Positions 1 through 12,530 are shown, counted from the first letter of the stretch. The stretch: DNA of 64,000 nucleotides from Akkermansiaceae bacterium (GCA_947491475.1 CANLKN010000001.1:1-64000), one strand, 5' to 3'. Numbers and translations: made by a program. The notes: generated by a model not told the origin, from the sequence alone.

Positions 1-1
1 G

Positions 2-865
2 CCGAAGGAATTCGACAAACTCACACCCTTGTTTCCCGACCAGCGCATCCACCTCGAAGGCGAAGGCCCGGATTTCCTCGGCGTGCGCGTGATCGATCTG
101 ATCGCCCCGCTCGGCAAGGGCCAGCGCGGCATCATCGTCGCTCCGCCACGCGGTGGCAAAACCATCCTGCTCAAACAGATCGCCCGCTCGATCCGCCTCA
201 ACCATCCGGATGCCGAGCTCATCATCCTCCTGCTCGACGAGCGGCCCGAGGAAGTGACGGATTTCGAGGAAACCGTGGGCGCGCGCGTTTATGCATCGAC
301 CTTCGATGAATCGCCGCGCCGTCATGCACAGGTGGCGGATCTGGTGATCGAGCGTGCCAAGCGCCTCGTCGAGCTGGGCAAGGACGTCATCCTGCTGCTC
401 GACAGCCTCACCCGCCTCGCCCGCGGCCACAACTCGGCGATGCAGGGCAGCGGCCCGATCGGCTCCGGCGGCGTCAGCCCGGTGGCCTTGCAGAAATCGC
501 GCAAGTTTTTCGGCACCGCCCGCAACGTCGAGGAGGGCGGCTCGCTCACCATCCTCGCCACCGCGCTGGTGGAAACCGAGAGCCGGCTGGATGATGTGGT
601 CTTCGAGGAATTCAAGGGCACCGGCAACATGGAGGTGCGGCTCGACCGCGAGCTCGCCGAGCGCCGCGTTTTCCCCGCCATCCACATCCCGCAATCCGGC
701 ACCCGCAACGACGACCGGCTCTATCACCCGGACGAGTTCCTCAAGGTGGTGGACGTCCGCCGCCAGCTCGCCGGCCTGCCGATCGGCGATGCCATCGAGA
801 CTTTGCTCAAGAATCTAAAGGCCACCAAGACCAACGCCGAACTGCTGCTGCGCGGCCTGCGCTGA
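2..865 (+). CDS. rho: Transcription termination factor Rho, C-terminal part (cut by window start)
   Basis: Rho is the hexameric RNA-dependent ATPase helicase that ends transcription of untranslated RNA. The frame is open from the first complete codon at base 2, so the N-terminal RNA-binding domain lies outside the window; the TTG at 29 is internal. Visible are the P-loop (VAPPRGGKT, codons around 155-180), the LLLDERPEEVTDF segment, Walker B (VILLLDSLTRLARG), the Q/R-loop region with FFGTARNVEEGGSLTI, and the EEFKGTGNMEV and AERRVFPAI signatures. All agree with E. coli Rho in order and spacing, ending with the usual C-terminal helix (TKTNAELL). No truncation is seen at the 3' end. A palindromic repeat starts 8 bases after the stop. 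Confidence 0.97.
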   Translation, partial: PKEFDKLTPLFPDQRIHLEGEGPDFLGVRVIDLIAPLGKGQRGIIVAPPRGGKTILLKQIARSIRLNHPDAELIILLLDERPEEVTDFEETVGARVYASTFDESPRRHAQVADLVIERAKRLVELGKDVILLLDSLTRLARGHNSAMQGSGPIGSGGVSPVALQKSRKFFGTARNVEEGGSLTILATALVETESRLDDVVFEEFKGTGNMEVRLDRELAERRVFPAIHIPQSGTRNDDRLYHPDEFLKVVDVRRQLAGLPIGDAIETLLKNLKATKTNAELLLRGLR

Positions 866-872
866 GTAGTGA

Positions 873-989
873 CTGTAGCGGCGGTCTATGACCGCCGATG
901 CCGATGAAATGCGCGAAGCCTCTTCATTGGCTTTCCCATGACATCTCGCCCTCGGGGGTAGCCAGCGACGCTCACAGACCGCCGCCACA
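873..989. repeat. REP-like palindromic element, copy 1
   Basis: A segment of about 117 bases whose ends are inverted copies (CTGTAGCGGCGGTCT at the left; AGACCGCCGCCACA at the right) around a core with GCGAAGCCTCTTCAT and GCCAGCGACG. The same arms and core words recur at 23092-23210, and a left arm alone at 3970. All three lie directly after a stop codon. Function unknown; a mobile non-coding palindrome or 3'-end structure is likely. The remaining bases up to 1120 show nothing else I recognise. Confidence 0.8.
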
Positions 990-1120
990 AAACCCGCAAC
1001 TGGCTGATTGACAGCCCCCCTCCGGGCCGCCTAGTTTCCCGCGCGTTTCGCCGGGCCGGGTGATTTCCCACCCGCGCAGTCGGCGTTTCCGTTAGAAATA
1101 CACGACACCTATCACACACG

Positions 1121-3967
<2,847 letters not shown>

Positions 3968-3969
3968 AA

Positions 3970-3995
3970 CTGTAGCGGCGGTCTGTGACTGTCGC
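3970..3995. repeat. Left arm of the REP-like element, partial copy
   Basis: CTGTAGCGGCGGTCTGTGACTG and following bases match the left arm of the elements at 873 and 23092, but the core and right arm are missing. It starts three bases after the ppdK stop and is followed directly by the terminator at 4011, so it may be a decayed copy. Confidence 0.7.
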
Positions 3996-4010
3996 CAAAG
4001 TTCAAACCAA

Positions 4011-4042
4011 AGCCGCTCCGGGGAACCGGAGCGGCTTTTTTT
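4011..4042 (+). terminator. Rho-independent terminator of ppdK
   Basis: A perfect 11-bp stem (AGCCGCTCCGG / CCGGAGCGGCT) closed by a GGAA tetraloop and followed by a run of T. This is the clearest intrinsic terminator in the window and ends ppdK transcription. Confidence 0.92.
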
Positions 4043-4103
4043 GCGGATTCGACCGTTTCTCCCCGGATCAGGATGTCTCAGCCGTAATCATGCTGTGCAC
4101 CAT

Positions 4104-4241
4104 CGTGGCGCGGGCGTTTCGCCCGCAGACCTTCTGCAAATCCTTGTCACTTGCAAGCAGACGCCTGACACACCCATTGATGAGTTTTTTGGCATGCAGC
4201 AGCCGGCTTGATATGGCGGCGGGCGAGACGCCCGCGCCACG
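4104..4241. repeat. Inverted-repeat element in the ppdK-priA spacer
   Basis: About 138 bases bounded by near-perfect 23-base inverted repeats: CGTGGCGCGGGCG at the left and CGCCCGCGCCACG at the right, the full arms differing at one base. The arms contain their own small hairpin (GCGGGCG...CGCCCGC). It fills most of the gene-free stretch 4043-4373 between convergent ppdK and priA. No reading frame in it resembles a transposase, so a MITE- or REP-like palindrome is the best description. A weak partial match to the arm occurs near 52545. Confidence 0.8.
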
Positions 4242-4373
4242 GTTTGTTACCCTACTGCATGGTTATCGCGGTTATGGTCACCTCGCTCAAGCTTGCCTCC
4301 AGTTGGTCCATAGCCGGAGTCGGGCGTCAGGCATACCGTCAAGTCAGTGTGATTTCAGGATAACACAAATGTT

Positions 4374-6605
4374 TCACGAGAAATTCAGCGCATCCATGTC
4401 GAAGACGACGGTGACGTCCTCCGGCAGGCTGGTTCGAGCGAGGACCGTCTGGACATGGCGGGTGAGTGGGCGGGCTTTTTGCGAACGCAGGGTGATCTGG
4501 AAGCGGAACTGCCCGTGCGCCTTGATCAGCGGTGATGGCAGGACCTCGCCTAACAGGATGCCATGCGGCAGGTCCTCGGCCAGCCTCAGATGCAACGTCT
4601 GCAAGGTGAACTCCGCGCGGCGCTCGTGATTCGAGCGGGCTGTTAGAACGGCGCAATGGCCGTAGGGAGGAAACGCGAACTGCCGCCGGAATTCCATTTC
4701 CTGCTCGGAAAACCCGTCGAAATCATGCCGCCGCGCGTATTGGATGGATGGCGAGTGAGGCGTGAAGGTCTGCACGATCACCTCGCCCTCCAGATCGCCA
4801 CGGCCAGCGCGGCCGGCAACCTGGGTGATGAGTTGGAAGGTGCGCTCGCCGGCGCGGAAGTCCGGCACGTGCAGGCTGAGGTCCGCGTTTAGGATGCCGA
4901 CCAGCGTGACGTTGGGGAAATGCAGGCCCTTGGCGATCATCTGGGTGCCGATGAGAATGTCGATCTTGTGGGACTTGAAGGCGTTGAGCGTATCGCGCAG
5001 CGCGTGCTTGCGGCGCATGGCATCGGCATCGATGCGGGCGATCTTCGCGGCGGGCAGGACCTTGGCCATGATTTCCTCCACCTTCTGCGTGCCGTAGCCT
5101 TGCAGGATGATTGCAGGGTCCTTGCACTCCGGGCACTTGCGCGGGACGATGCTCTGGTGGCCGCAAACATGACAGACGAGGCGCTCGTCGGTGCGGTGAT
5201 AGGTGAGCGCCACCGAGCAATGCGGGCACTGGCAGACATGGCCGCACTGCGGGCATTGCAGCGAGCGGGCGAAGCCGCGGCGGTTCAGGAACAGGATCGA
5301 CTGCTCGCCTTTTTCCAATCGCTGCTCGAGCGCCACGCGCAGCTTGTCGGATAGAACGGCGGGGCCGCCCTTGTGTTTGCTGGCCTCCAACCGCATGTCC
5401 ACCACGCGCACGAGCGGCATTTTCTGACCGTCGGCGCGCTGGTCGAGGCGCAGGAGTTGATATTTTCCAAGCTGCGAGTTATGCCATGATTCGAGCGAGG
5501 GAGTGGCCGAGCCGAGCACGATCGCGCAGCCTTCGAAAGCAGCGCGCAGGACCGCCACATCGCGGCCATGATAACGCGGCACGTTCTCCTGCTTGTAGGT
5601 GTTTTCATGTTCCTCATCCACCAGGATGAGCCCGAGATCCGGCAGGGGTGCGAAGACTGCCGAGCGCGCGCCGATCACGATGCGCGCCAGCCCCTTGCGG
5701 ATGCGGTGCCATTCGTCGAAACGCTCGCCTTGCGAAAGATTCGAATGCAGCACCGCCACCTGGTCCTGCATGGAGGCGAAGCGTGCTTTAAAACGACGGA
5801 CGGTTTGTGGGGTGAGGGAAATTTCCGGCACCAGCACGAGAACGGTTTTACCCATATCGATCACCCGCCGCGCGGCCTGGAGATAGACCTCGGTCTTGCC
5901 GGAGCCGGTGACGCCTAACAGAAGGATCGGCTTGGGTGTTTCCGAGCCCAGGCTTTCAAGGATGGCATCGAGCGCCCGTTGCTGGTCCTCATTCATGGCG
6001 AGCGGCAGGGATTCGAGCACCTCGTCGGCGCCATCGGCCTCGGGATCGCGGCGGACTTCCTCGGCTTCCAGGCGCAGCAAGCCGGCTTTTTCCATACTCT
6101 TGAGAGCGGCGGCCGAGCCATCGCCGAGATCCGCAACGGGCAAGCGCATCTCCGCCGCGTGGGCGAGCAGCGCGAGGATCGCATGCTGGCGCGGCGCGCG
6201 TTTCGCCAGTTTTTCCAACACGGAGGGATCGGGTGCGGCATCCAGGATGGCCACGCGGCGGGTCTTGGCGGAGTTTTCCTCCGAACGCACCGACTCCGGC
6301 AGCAACGAGCGGATCACCGTTTCGATGCCGCAGCCATAATAGTCCGCGATCCAGCGGCCGCAGCGCAACAGCACCGGCGTGATGAGCGGCTCCGGATCAA
6401 TCAGCGACTCCAATTCGCGCAAGGCGAAATCCATCTGCACATCCTCGACCAGCGAGAGCACGGTGCCGGTAGCGGATTTTCGACGCAACGGAATGCGCAC
6501 GCGGCAGCCGGGGCGCACGTCGAGCCCTGCCGGCACGGCGTAGTCGAAGACCAGCTCCGAAGGACCATCGATCAGCACACGAACAATCACCGCGCCACCG
6601 TGCAT
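4374..6605 (-). CDS. priA: Primosomal protein N' (replication restart helicase PriA)
   Basis: PriA recognises stalled or repaired forks and loads the replicative helicase. The 743-residue frame shows the N-terminal DNA-binding part (residues 1-100), helicase motif I (LLLGVTGSGKTEVYLQA, near 230), the DEEH box (LILVDEEHENTYKQ), and the zinc-binding insertion with paired cysteines (CPQCGHVCQCPHC ... CHVCG ... CPEC). Motifs V and VI follow (IGTQMIAKGLHFPNVTLVG; QVAGRAGRGDLEG). Length and motif order match the family. The ATG at 6605 gives MHGGAV; the internal GTG (VIVRVLIDG) is an alternative start a few codons later. It is divergent from the C39-like gene, with under 100 bases between the starts, so the two promoters must overlap. 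Confidence 0.96.
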   Translation of the reverse strand: MHGGAVIVRVLIDGPSELVFDYAVPAGLDVRPGCRVRIPLRRKSATGTVLSLVEDVQMDFALRELESLIDPEPLITPVLLRCGRWIADYYGCGIETVIRSLLPESVRSEENSAKTRRVAILDAAPDPSVLEKLAKRAPRQHAILALLAHAAEMRLPVADLGDGSAAALKSMEKAGLLRLEAEEVRRDPEADGADEVLESLPLAMNEDQQRALDAILESLGSETPKPILLLGVTGSGKTEVYLQAARRVIDMGKTVLVLVPEISLTPQTVRRFKARFASMQDQVAVLHSNLSQGERFDEWHRIRKGLARIVIGARSAVFAPLPDLGLILVDEEHENTYKQENVPRYHGRDVAVLRAAFEGCAIVLGSATPSLESWHNSQLGKYQLLRLDQRADGQKMPLVRVVDMRLEASKHKGGPAVLSDKLRVALEQRLEKGEQSILFLNRRGFARSLQCPQCGHVCQCPHCSVALTYHRTDERLVCHVCGHQSIVPRKCPECKDPAIILQGYGTQKVEEIMAKVLPAAKIARIDADAMRRKHALRDTLNAFKSHKIDILIGTQMIAKGLHFPNVTLVGILNADLSLHVPDFRAGERTFQLITQVAGRAGRGDLEGEVIVQTFTPHSPSIQYARRHDFDGFSEQEMEFRRQFAFPPYGHCAVLTARSNHERRAEFTLQTLHLRLAEDLPHGILLGEVLPSPLIKAHGQFRFQITLRSQKARPLTRHVQTVLARTSLPEDVTVVFDMDALNFS

Positions 6606-6698
6606 CCGCCTGAGGCGGCGGCCAAGAGTGATTTCGAGCTTTGTGTTGCCGAAAATATTCCTTGGCAGGGTGGGGCGTGCGTCTGAGCCTAGTCACCA

Positions 6699-7985
6699 AT
6701 GACCCATTCCATGGCATTCCTCTGCTACGGCCTCCTTGCCTGGCCGTGCATCGCAACCGCCGAAAACACCGAGGCTGCGGATTTTCAAAGCCAGGTTGAG
6801 GCCGGAAAACTTTCGCGCAGCGCGGACAAGCTGGTGGAAATCCCGGCCGTCTGGTCTCTCAAACCGGATGATCTGGACGCCGCATACGCAATGCCGGAGG
6901 GCGCGCAGATGAAGAAAAACCCCTACTTCAACTGGATGACCCAAAGCCGCGACCGCGCGGTCTTCATGCGCCGCCCTTACACGAATCTGATGGTGGACCT
7001 CACGCTCTTTGAGGGTGCGCTGCCGGTCGAGGAAGTGGTGGTGGATTTCCTCGATGGCAAACTCAACGGAATCACCTTTTCATTCTACAACCGCGGCGAT
7101 TCCGGCGAAATCAGCCGCGAGGAATTCGAAAAACGCATGAAACTCTGCGGCCAGAAAATCGGCGCGTTGCTCGACATCCGGCCGAATTCCAAAAAAGCCA
7201 ATCCCACCCAGGGACTGCTGGCGGATGGTTGGATCTGGGTTTCGCAAAAAGGCATGGCGACCCTTGAGCACAATCCCGAGGCGCTGCAGGGAAAACCCGA
7301 GTTCCTGCGTCTCAAAATCGCCCCACGCGATGCCAAAGGCGTGTTTGCCGCCGCTTTCCAAAGCCGACCATCGGCAGTGAAAGTCTCGGAGCTGCCCAAG
7401 AATGTGGTCCGCGAAAATGGCGACGTCTTTATCAAGGGCATTCCGATGGTGGACCAAGGTCCGAAGGGATATTGCGTCGTGGCCACCGCCCAGCGCCTGC
7501 TCGAATATTATGGCATCCCCGCCGACCAACACCAGCTCGCCCAGGTGGCCGGATCGGATGCGGAAAAAGGGACCAACTCACTGGCGATGTCCGAAGCGCT
7601 CGGCAAGATCGACTATCGTTTCAAGACCCGCTTCAAAATCCACGCCATGGGCCATGAGAACCGCTTGGTGCAGGTGGATGAACGCAAAATGACCGTCGGC
7701 CGGGATTTCCCGCAAAGCCAGTTTGAGAAAACCATCCGCAGCTCCATCGACAACGGCGTGCCGCTGCTGTGGGCACTCGTTCTCGGCCAATACCCCGAGG
7801 ACCCGCCGATCGCCATGCAGCAGGGCGGCGGCCACATGCGCATGATCATCGGCTACAACGATGCGGCCAAGCAGCTCATTTTCACAGACTCCTGGGGTGC
7901 CGGCCACGAGATGAAACGCATGACCATGGAGCACGCCTATCAGGCATCCCAGGGCTTGTTCACCATGACGCCCACCGTCAGGTGA
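6699..7985 (+). CDS. Secreted papain-fold (C39-like) peptidase family protein
   Basis: A 428-residue protein with a probable Sec signal peptide (MTHSMAFLCYGLLAWPCIATA), so periplasmic or exported. The N-terminal half (about 25-235) has no family I recognise. The C-terminal half resembles the Peptidase_C39_2 fold: a cysteine in a QGPKGYCVVATAQRLLEYYG context (near 257), a histidine in GGGHMRMIIGYN (near 378), and an aspartate/Trp-Gly segment (FTDSWGAGHE). These are in the order expected for a Cys-His-Asp/Asn triad. Substrate unknown. It shares no operon with neighbours; pbpC starts 37 bases downstream and might be co-transcribed. The cysteine-protease fold is well supported; activity is inferred. 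Confidence 0.72.
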   Translation: MTHSMAFLCYGLLAWPCIATAENTEAADFQSQVEAGKLSRSADKLVEIPAVWSLKPDDLDAAYAMPEGAQMKKNPYFNWMTQSRDRAVFMRRPYTNLMVDLTLFEGALPVEEVVVDFLDGKLNGITFSFYNRGDSGEISREEFEKRMKLCGQKIGALLDIRPNSKKANPTQGLLADGWIWVSQKGMATLEHNPEALQGKPEFLRLKIAPRDAKGVFAAAFQSRPSAVKVSELPKNVVRENGDVFIKGIPMVDQGPKGYCVVATAQRLLEYYGIPADQHQLAQVAGSDAEKGTNSLAMSEALGKIDYRFKTRFKIHAMGHENRLVQVDERKMTVGRDFPQSQFEKTIRSSIDNGVPLLWALVLGQYPEDPPIAMQQGGGHMRMIIGYNDAAKQLIFTDSWGAGHEMKRMTMEHAYQASQGLFTMTPTVR

Positions 7986-8022
7986 CCGGTGCGCATGAAG
8001 CGGCGGCTCATTGATTCAATGA

Positions 8023-10278
8023 ATGAAACGCAAAGCGAAATGGGTTTATGTGATACTTGGCGTTTTTGCCGTGCTGATCGTTGCGGAGGAAGTTGCTTTG
8101 CGTCTTACGCCGTTTCCCGCAGGGCTTGCATTGCCGCCGCCGGGCAGCACTGAGTTTCTCGACCGTCATGGAAGCTCGCTGCGCCTCCTGTTAGTGGATG
8201 AGCGCCGCTATGCCAAACACTGCGCGCTTGATGAAATCGCGCCGCACTTGATCGAGGCCACACTGAGTGCGGAAGACCGTAGGTTTCATGATCATTCCGG
8301 AATCGACTGGTTGGCATCCGCGCGTGCCATGGGAAGCGCACTGCGCCGGGGCCAGGCTCATTCCGGCGCATCCACCGTCACCCAGCAATTGGTCAAGCTC
8401 ACGCAACCGGGACCGCGCACCATCCGCCGCAAGCTCGCTGAAATGTGGCTGGCCCGTCGGGTTGAGCGTGAATGGAGCAAGGAAAGAATCCTGCAGGAAT
8501 ACCTCAATCGCCTCGACTATGGCAATCTCCAGCACGGCATCGCCGCTGCCAGTCGATTCTATTTCAACAAACCGCCGGCCGATCTGAGCGCTGCGGAGGC
8601 GGCGCTGCTCGCGGGGCTTCCGCGCGCGCCGGGACGCCTCAACCCGCACACCCACATCGCCTCGGCCCGCGAGCGCCAGCAATGGGTGCTCGGACGCATG
8701 CGGGCAAACGGCTTGCTCGATGTGGAAACCCATGCACGGGCCATCGCCGAACCTTTGCGGCTCGCTCCGCCGAAACATCCATGGCAGGCCCCACATTTCG
8801 TCGATCTGTTGCTGCGACGCGGCAACATCCTGCCACCAGCTGGCGGACCTGTGCGCACCACGCTTGATTTGCCACTCAATCGTTTTGTTGAAAGCCGTTT
8901 GACCGACCAACTCCGGCTCATCGCCGAACACCATGCGACCAGTGCGGCGGCGGTGGTGATCCACAATCCGACCGGCGAAGTGCTGGCGATGGCCGCCGCC
9001 AGCAACGAGGAGTTCCAGGCCGGCAGCGGCCAGGTCAACGGTGCATGGATCATCCGTTCGCCCGGTTCCGCATTGAAACCATTTACATATCTTCTCGCTC
9101 TCGAACAGGGCGCGAACCCCTGCACCGTGGTGGCTGATGTGCCCACGGATTTTGCCACCCCCACCGGACTTTACCGGCCCAACAACTACAACCATCGTTA
9201 TCATGGCCCGGTCAGCCTGCGAAACGCGCTGGGAAACTCGCTCAACGTCGCCGCCATACGTGCTTTGGAGCTCGGCGGCGGCCCGGACGCCTTGCACCGC
9301 CGCCTCGGTGAGCTGGGCCTGACCACTCTGGATCACTCGCCGGGATACTACGGACTTGGCCTGACCATCGGGAATGCCGAGGTGCGGTTGCTCGAACTCA
9401 CCAATGCCTACGCCACTCTCGGCCGACTCGGCACACACCGGCCGTATCGTTTGTTGGATCATCATCCGCCGCACGAAAAAGACAGCCACCAGGTCTGCGA
9501 TCCGCGCGCAAGCTGGTTGATTGCCGACATGCTCGCGGACAACCACGCGCGCAGCGCGGCGTTCGGACTCAACTCGTATCTTGCTTTTGATTTTCCCGTC
9601 GCCTGCAAGACCGGCACCAGTTCCGGCTACCGCGACAACTGGGCGCTCGGCTTCACGCCGGAATTCAGCGTCGGCGTGTGGGTGGGCAACATGGACGGCT
9701 CACCCATGCGCGGCATCACCGGTGTCACCGGCGCGGCTCCTGTGATGCATGAAATCATCAAACACCTGCACGAAACCCACGGCACCACTTGGTTCGGAAA
9801 GCCGGCGGGCATTGCAACTTACCGTGTCCATCCGCTCACCGGGCACATGGTCGCAACAGACGATGCGGGAAGCATCGATGAAAAATGCCTGTGGCCACCC
9901 CAGGCACCTAACCCGCAGGATTTCGATGCACGGGGCCGCGTCATTCTAGCCAATGAATATGCCGAATGGCTCGCCTCGCCACAAAACGCGCTCGGCGATC
10001 TTGTCACATGCTCCGCCTATACTTCCGAGCTGCGCGTCCTGCATCCGCAACCTGGAACGACCTATTATCTGGATCCAGACCTGCCTGCCGATAGCCAGCG
10101 CATCCGCCTCCGCGCTGAGTCGCCCGGCGTGGTTTCCTGGTCAAGCGAAACACTTGCCATTGAGATCGAAAAATCACAATCGAGCATCCGGCTACGGCCC
10201 GGCCGCCATGTTTTAACAGCCACCCACCCCGCTACCGGCCAGCGCGTGGAGACATGGATCGAAGTGATCGATCTGTGA
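8023..10278 (+). CDS. pbpC: Penicillin-binding protein 1C (bifunctional peptidoglycan synthase)
   Basis: Builds glycan strands and carries a transpeptidase-like domain at the inner membrane facing the periplasm. A membrane anchor spans residues about 7-25 (WVYVILGVFAVLIVAEE). The GT51 glycosyltransferase domain shows the catalytic EDRRFHDHSGID motif and GASTVTQQLVK. The penicillin-binding domain has the SxxK motif (SPGSALKPF), SxN (LGNSLNV) and KTGT (CKTGTSSGYRDNWALGF). A C-terminal BiPBP_C-type beta domain follows (LRVLHPQPGTTYYLD onward), which marks the 1C class. Length 751 is normal. ATG at 8023 is used; an ATG at 8019 is in another frame. Its 3' end converges on lpxA with 28 bases between stops. 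Confidence 0.94.
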   Translation: MKRKAKWVYVILGVFAVLIVAEEVALRLTPFPAGLALPPPGSTEFLDRHGSSLRLLLVDERRYAKHCALDEIAPHLIEATLSAEDRRFHDHSGIDWLASARAMGSALRRGQAHSGASTVTQQLVKLTQPGPRTIRRKLAEMWLARRVEREWSKERILQEYLNRLDYGNLQHGIAAASRFYFNKPPADLSAAEAALLAGLPRAPGRLNPHTHIASARERQQWVLGRMRANGLLDVETHARAIAEPLRLAPPKHPWQAPHFVDLLLRRGNILPPAGGPVRTTLDLPLNRFVESRLTDQLRLIAEHHATSAAAVVIHNPTGEVLAMAAASNEEFQAGSGQVNGAWIIRSPGSALKPFTYLLALEQGANPCTVVADVPTDFATPTGLYRPNNYNHRYHGPVSLRNALGNSLNVAAIRALELGGGPDALHRRLGELGLTTLDHSPGYYGLGLTIGNAEVRLLELTNAYATLGRLGTHRPYRLLDHHPPHEKDSHQVCDPRASWLIADMLADNHARSAAFGLNSYLAFDFPVACKTGTSSGYRDNWALGFTPEFSVGVWVGNMDGSPMRGITGVTGAAPVMHEIIKHLHETHGTTWFGKPAGIATYRVHPLTGHMVATDDAGSIDEKCLWPPQAPNPQDFDARGRVILANEYAEWLASPQNALGDLVTCSAYTSELRVLHPQPGTTYYLDPDLPADSQRIRLRAESPGVVSWSSETLAIEIEKSQSSIRLRPGRHVLTATHPATGQRVETWIEVIDL

Positions 10279-10306
10279 TACACGCTTTCGCCATCGGCCG
10301 TTGATC

Positions 10307-11080
10307 TCAGCGCGTGACTCCGCGTTCCGAGCTTTCGATGAAATGGATCAGGTGCGCCACTTGCGGCGTGTCGGCGGCATGGGTGGCCTTGAGCGAGCTG
10401 ATTGAATTGGCGAGATTGCTGTCCTTTTTCAGGAAGAGTTTCTTATAGGCGGACTTGAGTGCCTTGATATCATCTTCGGGAAACCCGCGGCGCTGGAGGC
10501 CCACGATGTTGAGGCCGCGCGTCGAGGCCGGATTGCCATCCACAATCATGAACGGCGGCACATCCTGCACCACTTTTGACAATCCGCCGACGATCGCGTG
10601 CTTGCCGATGCGGCAGAATTGATGGGCGGCGGCAAAGCCTGAAATGATCACATGGTCCTCGACCACGATGTGGCCTGCCAGCCCGACCGAGTTGGAAAGA
10701 ATGATGTGATCGCCAAGTTGGCAGTCATGGGCGACGTGTGAGTAGCAGAGCAGCAAATTGTGCGAACCGATCCGCGTCGGCAGGCTCTCGTGAGTGCCGC
10801 GGTGCACGGTGGTGTTTTCGCGGAAGACGTTGTGATCACCCACTTCCAGCCATGTCGGCTCGCCGATGTATTTCAAATCCTGAGTCTTGCCGCCGATCAC
10901 TGCGAACGGGAAAAACTCGTTGCCACGGCCGAATTTCGAGTGCCCTTCGATCACCACGTGCGAGTGCAGCACGCAGTCGTCGCCGAGTTCCACATTGGCA
11001 CCGACCACGCAAAACGGCCCGATGCGGACGTTGTTTCCGATTTTGGCGAGCGGCGAGACGATGGAGGTTGGATGAATCAC
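10307..11080 (-). CDS. lpxA: Acyl-ACP--UDP-N-acetylglucosamine O-acyltransferase (lipid A step 1)
   Basis: Transfers a hydroxyacyl chain to UDP-GlcNAc, the first step of lipid A synthesis, which implies an LPS-containing outer membrane. The left-handed beta-helix hexapeptide repeats run from residue 1 to about 190. The family's catalytic histidine is in CYSHVAHDC, and the AAHQFCRIG and VPPFMIVDGNPA segments match the E. coli enzyme. The C-terminal helices begin at GLQRRGF. The frame is open to 11191, but the family start (V/M-IHPTSIV) corresponds to the GTG at 11080, giving 257 residues, close to the usual 260. The extra upstream residues have no homology I recognise. It is divergent from proA. 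lpxA is alone here, away from lpxD/fabZ/lpxB. Confidence 0.93.
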   Translation of the reverse strand: MIHPTSIVSPLAKIGNNVRIGPFCVVGANVELGDDCVLHSHVVIEGHSKFGRGNEFFPFAVIGGKTQDLKYIGEPTWLEVGDHNVFRENTTVHRGTHESLPTRIGSHNLLLCYSHVAHDCQLGDHIILSNSVGLAGHIVVEDHVIISGFAAAHQFCRIGKHAIVGGLSKVVQDVPPFMIVDGNPASTRGLNIVGLQRRGFPEDDIKALKSAYKKLFLKKDSNLANSISSLKATHAADTPQVAHLIHFIESSERGVTR

Positions 11081-11197
11081 GGAGAGGATTTCCGCCCATC
11101 CCGCGCCGCCTGACGAGCCAATTTTTGCGCCTGGCGGCAGGGGCAATTGCCCCTTGATGCGGCATCGGGCCCGGATAGCATCCGTCCACAACCTTCC

Positions 11198-12445
11198 ATG
11201 TCAGAAATTCAGGAAACCATCCACCAAATGGGCCGCCAGGCGCGGGCGGCCGCCTATGCGCTGGCCCAACTTTCGGCCGACGAGAAAAATGCCATTCTCC
11301 GCTCCATGGCGGCGGCCATCCGTGAAAATGCCGCATCGTTGTTAGATGCCAATGCCAAAGACCTCGCAGCAGGTATCGAAAAAGGCCTCTCTGCCGCCAT
11401 GCTCGACCGCCTCCGCCTCGATGAGGCCCGCATCGAGGCGATGGCCGCCGGCATCGACCAAGTCGCCAAACTGCCGGACCCGGTGGGCCAGGTGATGGAC
11501 AAGTGGATGCGTCCCAACGGCATCGAAATCGAGCAAGTCCGCGTGCCCATCGGCACCATTGGCATCATTTACGAAAGCCGTCCGAACGTCACCGCCGACG
11601 CAGCCGTGCTTTGTTTCAAAACCGGAAACGCCACCATTCTCCGTGGTGGCAGCGAGGCCATCCACTCGAATCGGGCGATCGCCGCCGCCCTTGCCTCTGC
11701 CGGTGCGCCGGAACATTCCATCCAGCTCATTCCCTTCACCGACCGCGAAAGCGTCGCGGTGCTTGCCGGCATGGACCAGTGGCTCGATCTGATCATCCCG
11801 CGCGGCGGCAAGGGACTCATCGAAACCGTCGTCTCGCTTGCCCGCATGCCCGTCATCAAACATTACGACGGCATCTGCCACCTCTTCGTGGACAAGGCCG
11901 CGGACGTCGATATGGCGGTTTCTCTAACAGTCAACGCCAAGACTCAGAAATGCGGCGTCTGCAATGCCTTGGAAACCCTGCTCGTCCACCGCGCCATGGC
12001 CGCTGCCTTCCTGCCGAAAGCCGCTGCCGCGCTGCGCGAAAAACGAGTCGAACTCCGTGGCTGCGGAGAAACGCGGGCCGTTCTAACAGATATCCTCCCC
12101 GCTACCGAGGACGATTGGAGCACTGAATATCTCGATCTCATCCTCTCGATCAAAATCGTCGCATCGCCTGAAGAAGCGGTGGAACACATCAACCGCTACG
12201 GCTCGCACCACACCGACACCATCGTCACCGCTGACGAAGCCACCGCCGAGCGTTTCCTGCGCACCGTGGATTCCGCATGCGTTTTCCACAATGTCTCGAA
12301 CCGTTTTGCCGACGGCGGCGAGTTTGGTTTCGGCGCGGAAATCGGCATCTCCACCGACAAGCTCCACGCCCGTGGTCCGATGGGGCTGCGTGAACTCACC
12401 AGCTACCAATACCGGGTGCGCGGAAATGGGCAGGTGAGGGGATGA
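11198..12445 (+). CDS. proA: Gamma-glutamyl phosphate reductase (proline synthesis)
   Basis: Reduces gamma-glutamyl phosphate with NADPH to glutamate-semialdehyde in proline synthesis, in the cytoplasm. The aldehyde-dehydrogenase-like fold shows [18 protein letters not shown], the nucleotide region [23 protein letters not shown], the catalytic cysteine in [13 protein letters not shown], and the C-terminal [25 protein letters not shown] stretch. The ATG at 11198 gives 415 residues, matching the family; the longer frame from 11147 would overlap the lpxA promoter region. proB is not adjacent. It contains two copies of the TCTAACAG octamer (11923, 12082), both encoding Leu-Thr with the rare codons CTA-ACA. 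Confidence 0.96.
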   Translation: MSEIQETIHQMGRQARAAAYALAQLSADEKNAILRSMAAAIRENAASLLDANAKDLAAGIEKGLSAAMLDRLRLDEARIEAMAAGIDQVAKLPDPVGQVMDKWMRPNGIEIEQVRVPIGTIGIIYESRPNVTADAAVLCFKTGNATILRGGSEAIHSNRAIAAALASAGAPEHSIQLIPFTDRESVAVLAGMDQWLDLIIPRGGKGLIETVVSLARMPVIKHYDGICHLFVDKAADVDMAVSLTVNAKTQKCGVCNALETLLVHRAMAAAFLPKAAAALREKRVELRGCGETRAVLTDILPATEDDWSTEYLDLILSIKIVASPEEAVEHINRYGSHHTDTIVTADEATAERFLRTVDSACVFHNVSNRFADGGEFGFGAEIGISTDKLHARGPMGLRELTSYQYRVRGNGQVRG

Positions 12446-12530
12446 TGATATCAAAATTTTCTCTGCGTTCCCTTTGCGGCATTGGCGGCACTGCGGTAAC
12501 CTCCATGTCCTGCCAAGTGTCCGACTACTG

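Noticed and set aside
3985-4629. Plus-strand open frame across the ppdK-priA spacer
   Set aside because: It runs through the terminator and the inverted-repeat element and into antisense of priA; composition is random.
8191-9546. Minus-strand open frame of 451 codons opposite pbpC
   Set aside because: The plus-strand frame has every pbpC motif; the antisense frame shows none and follows from codon bias.
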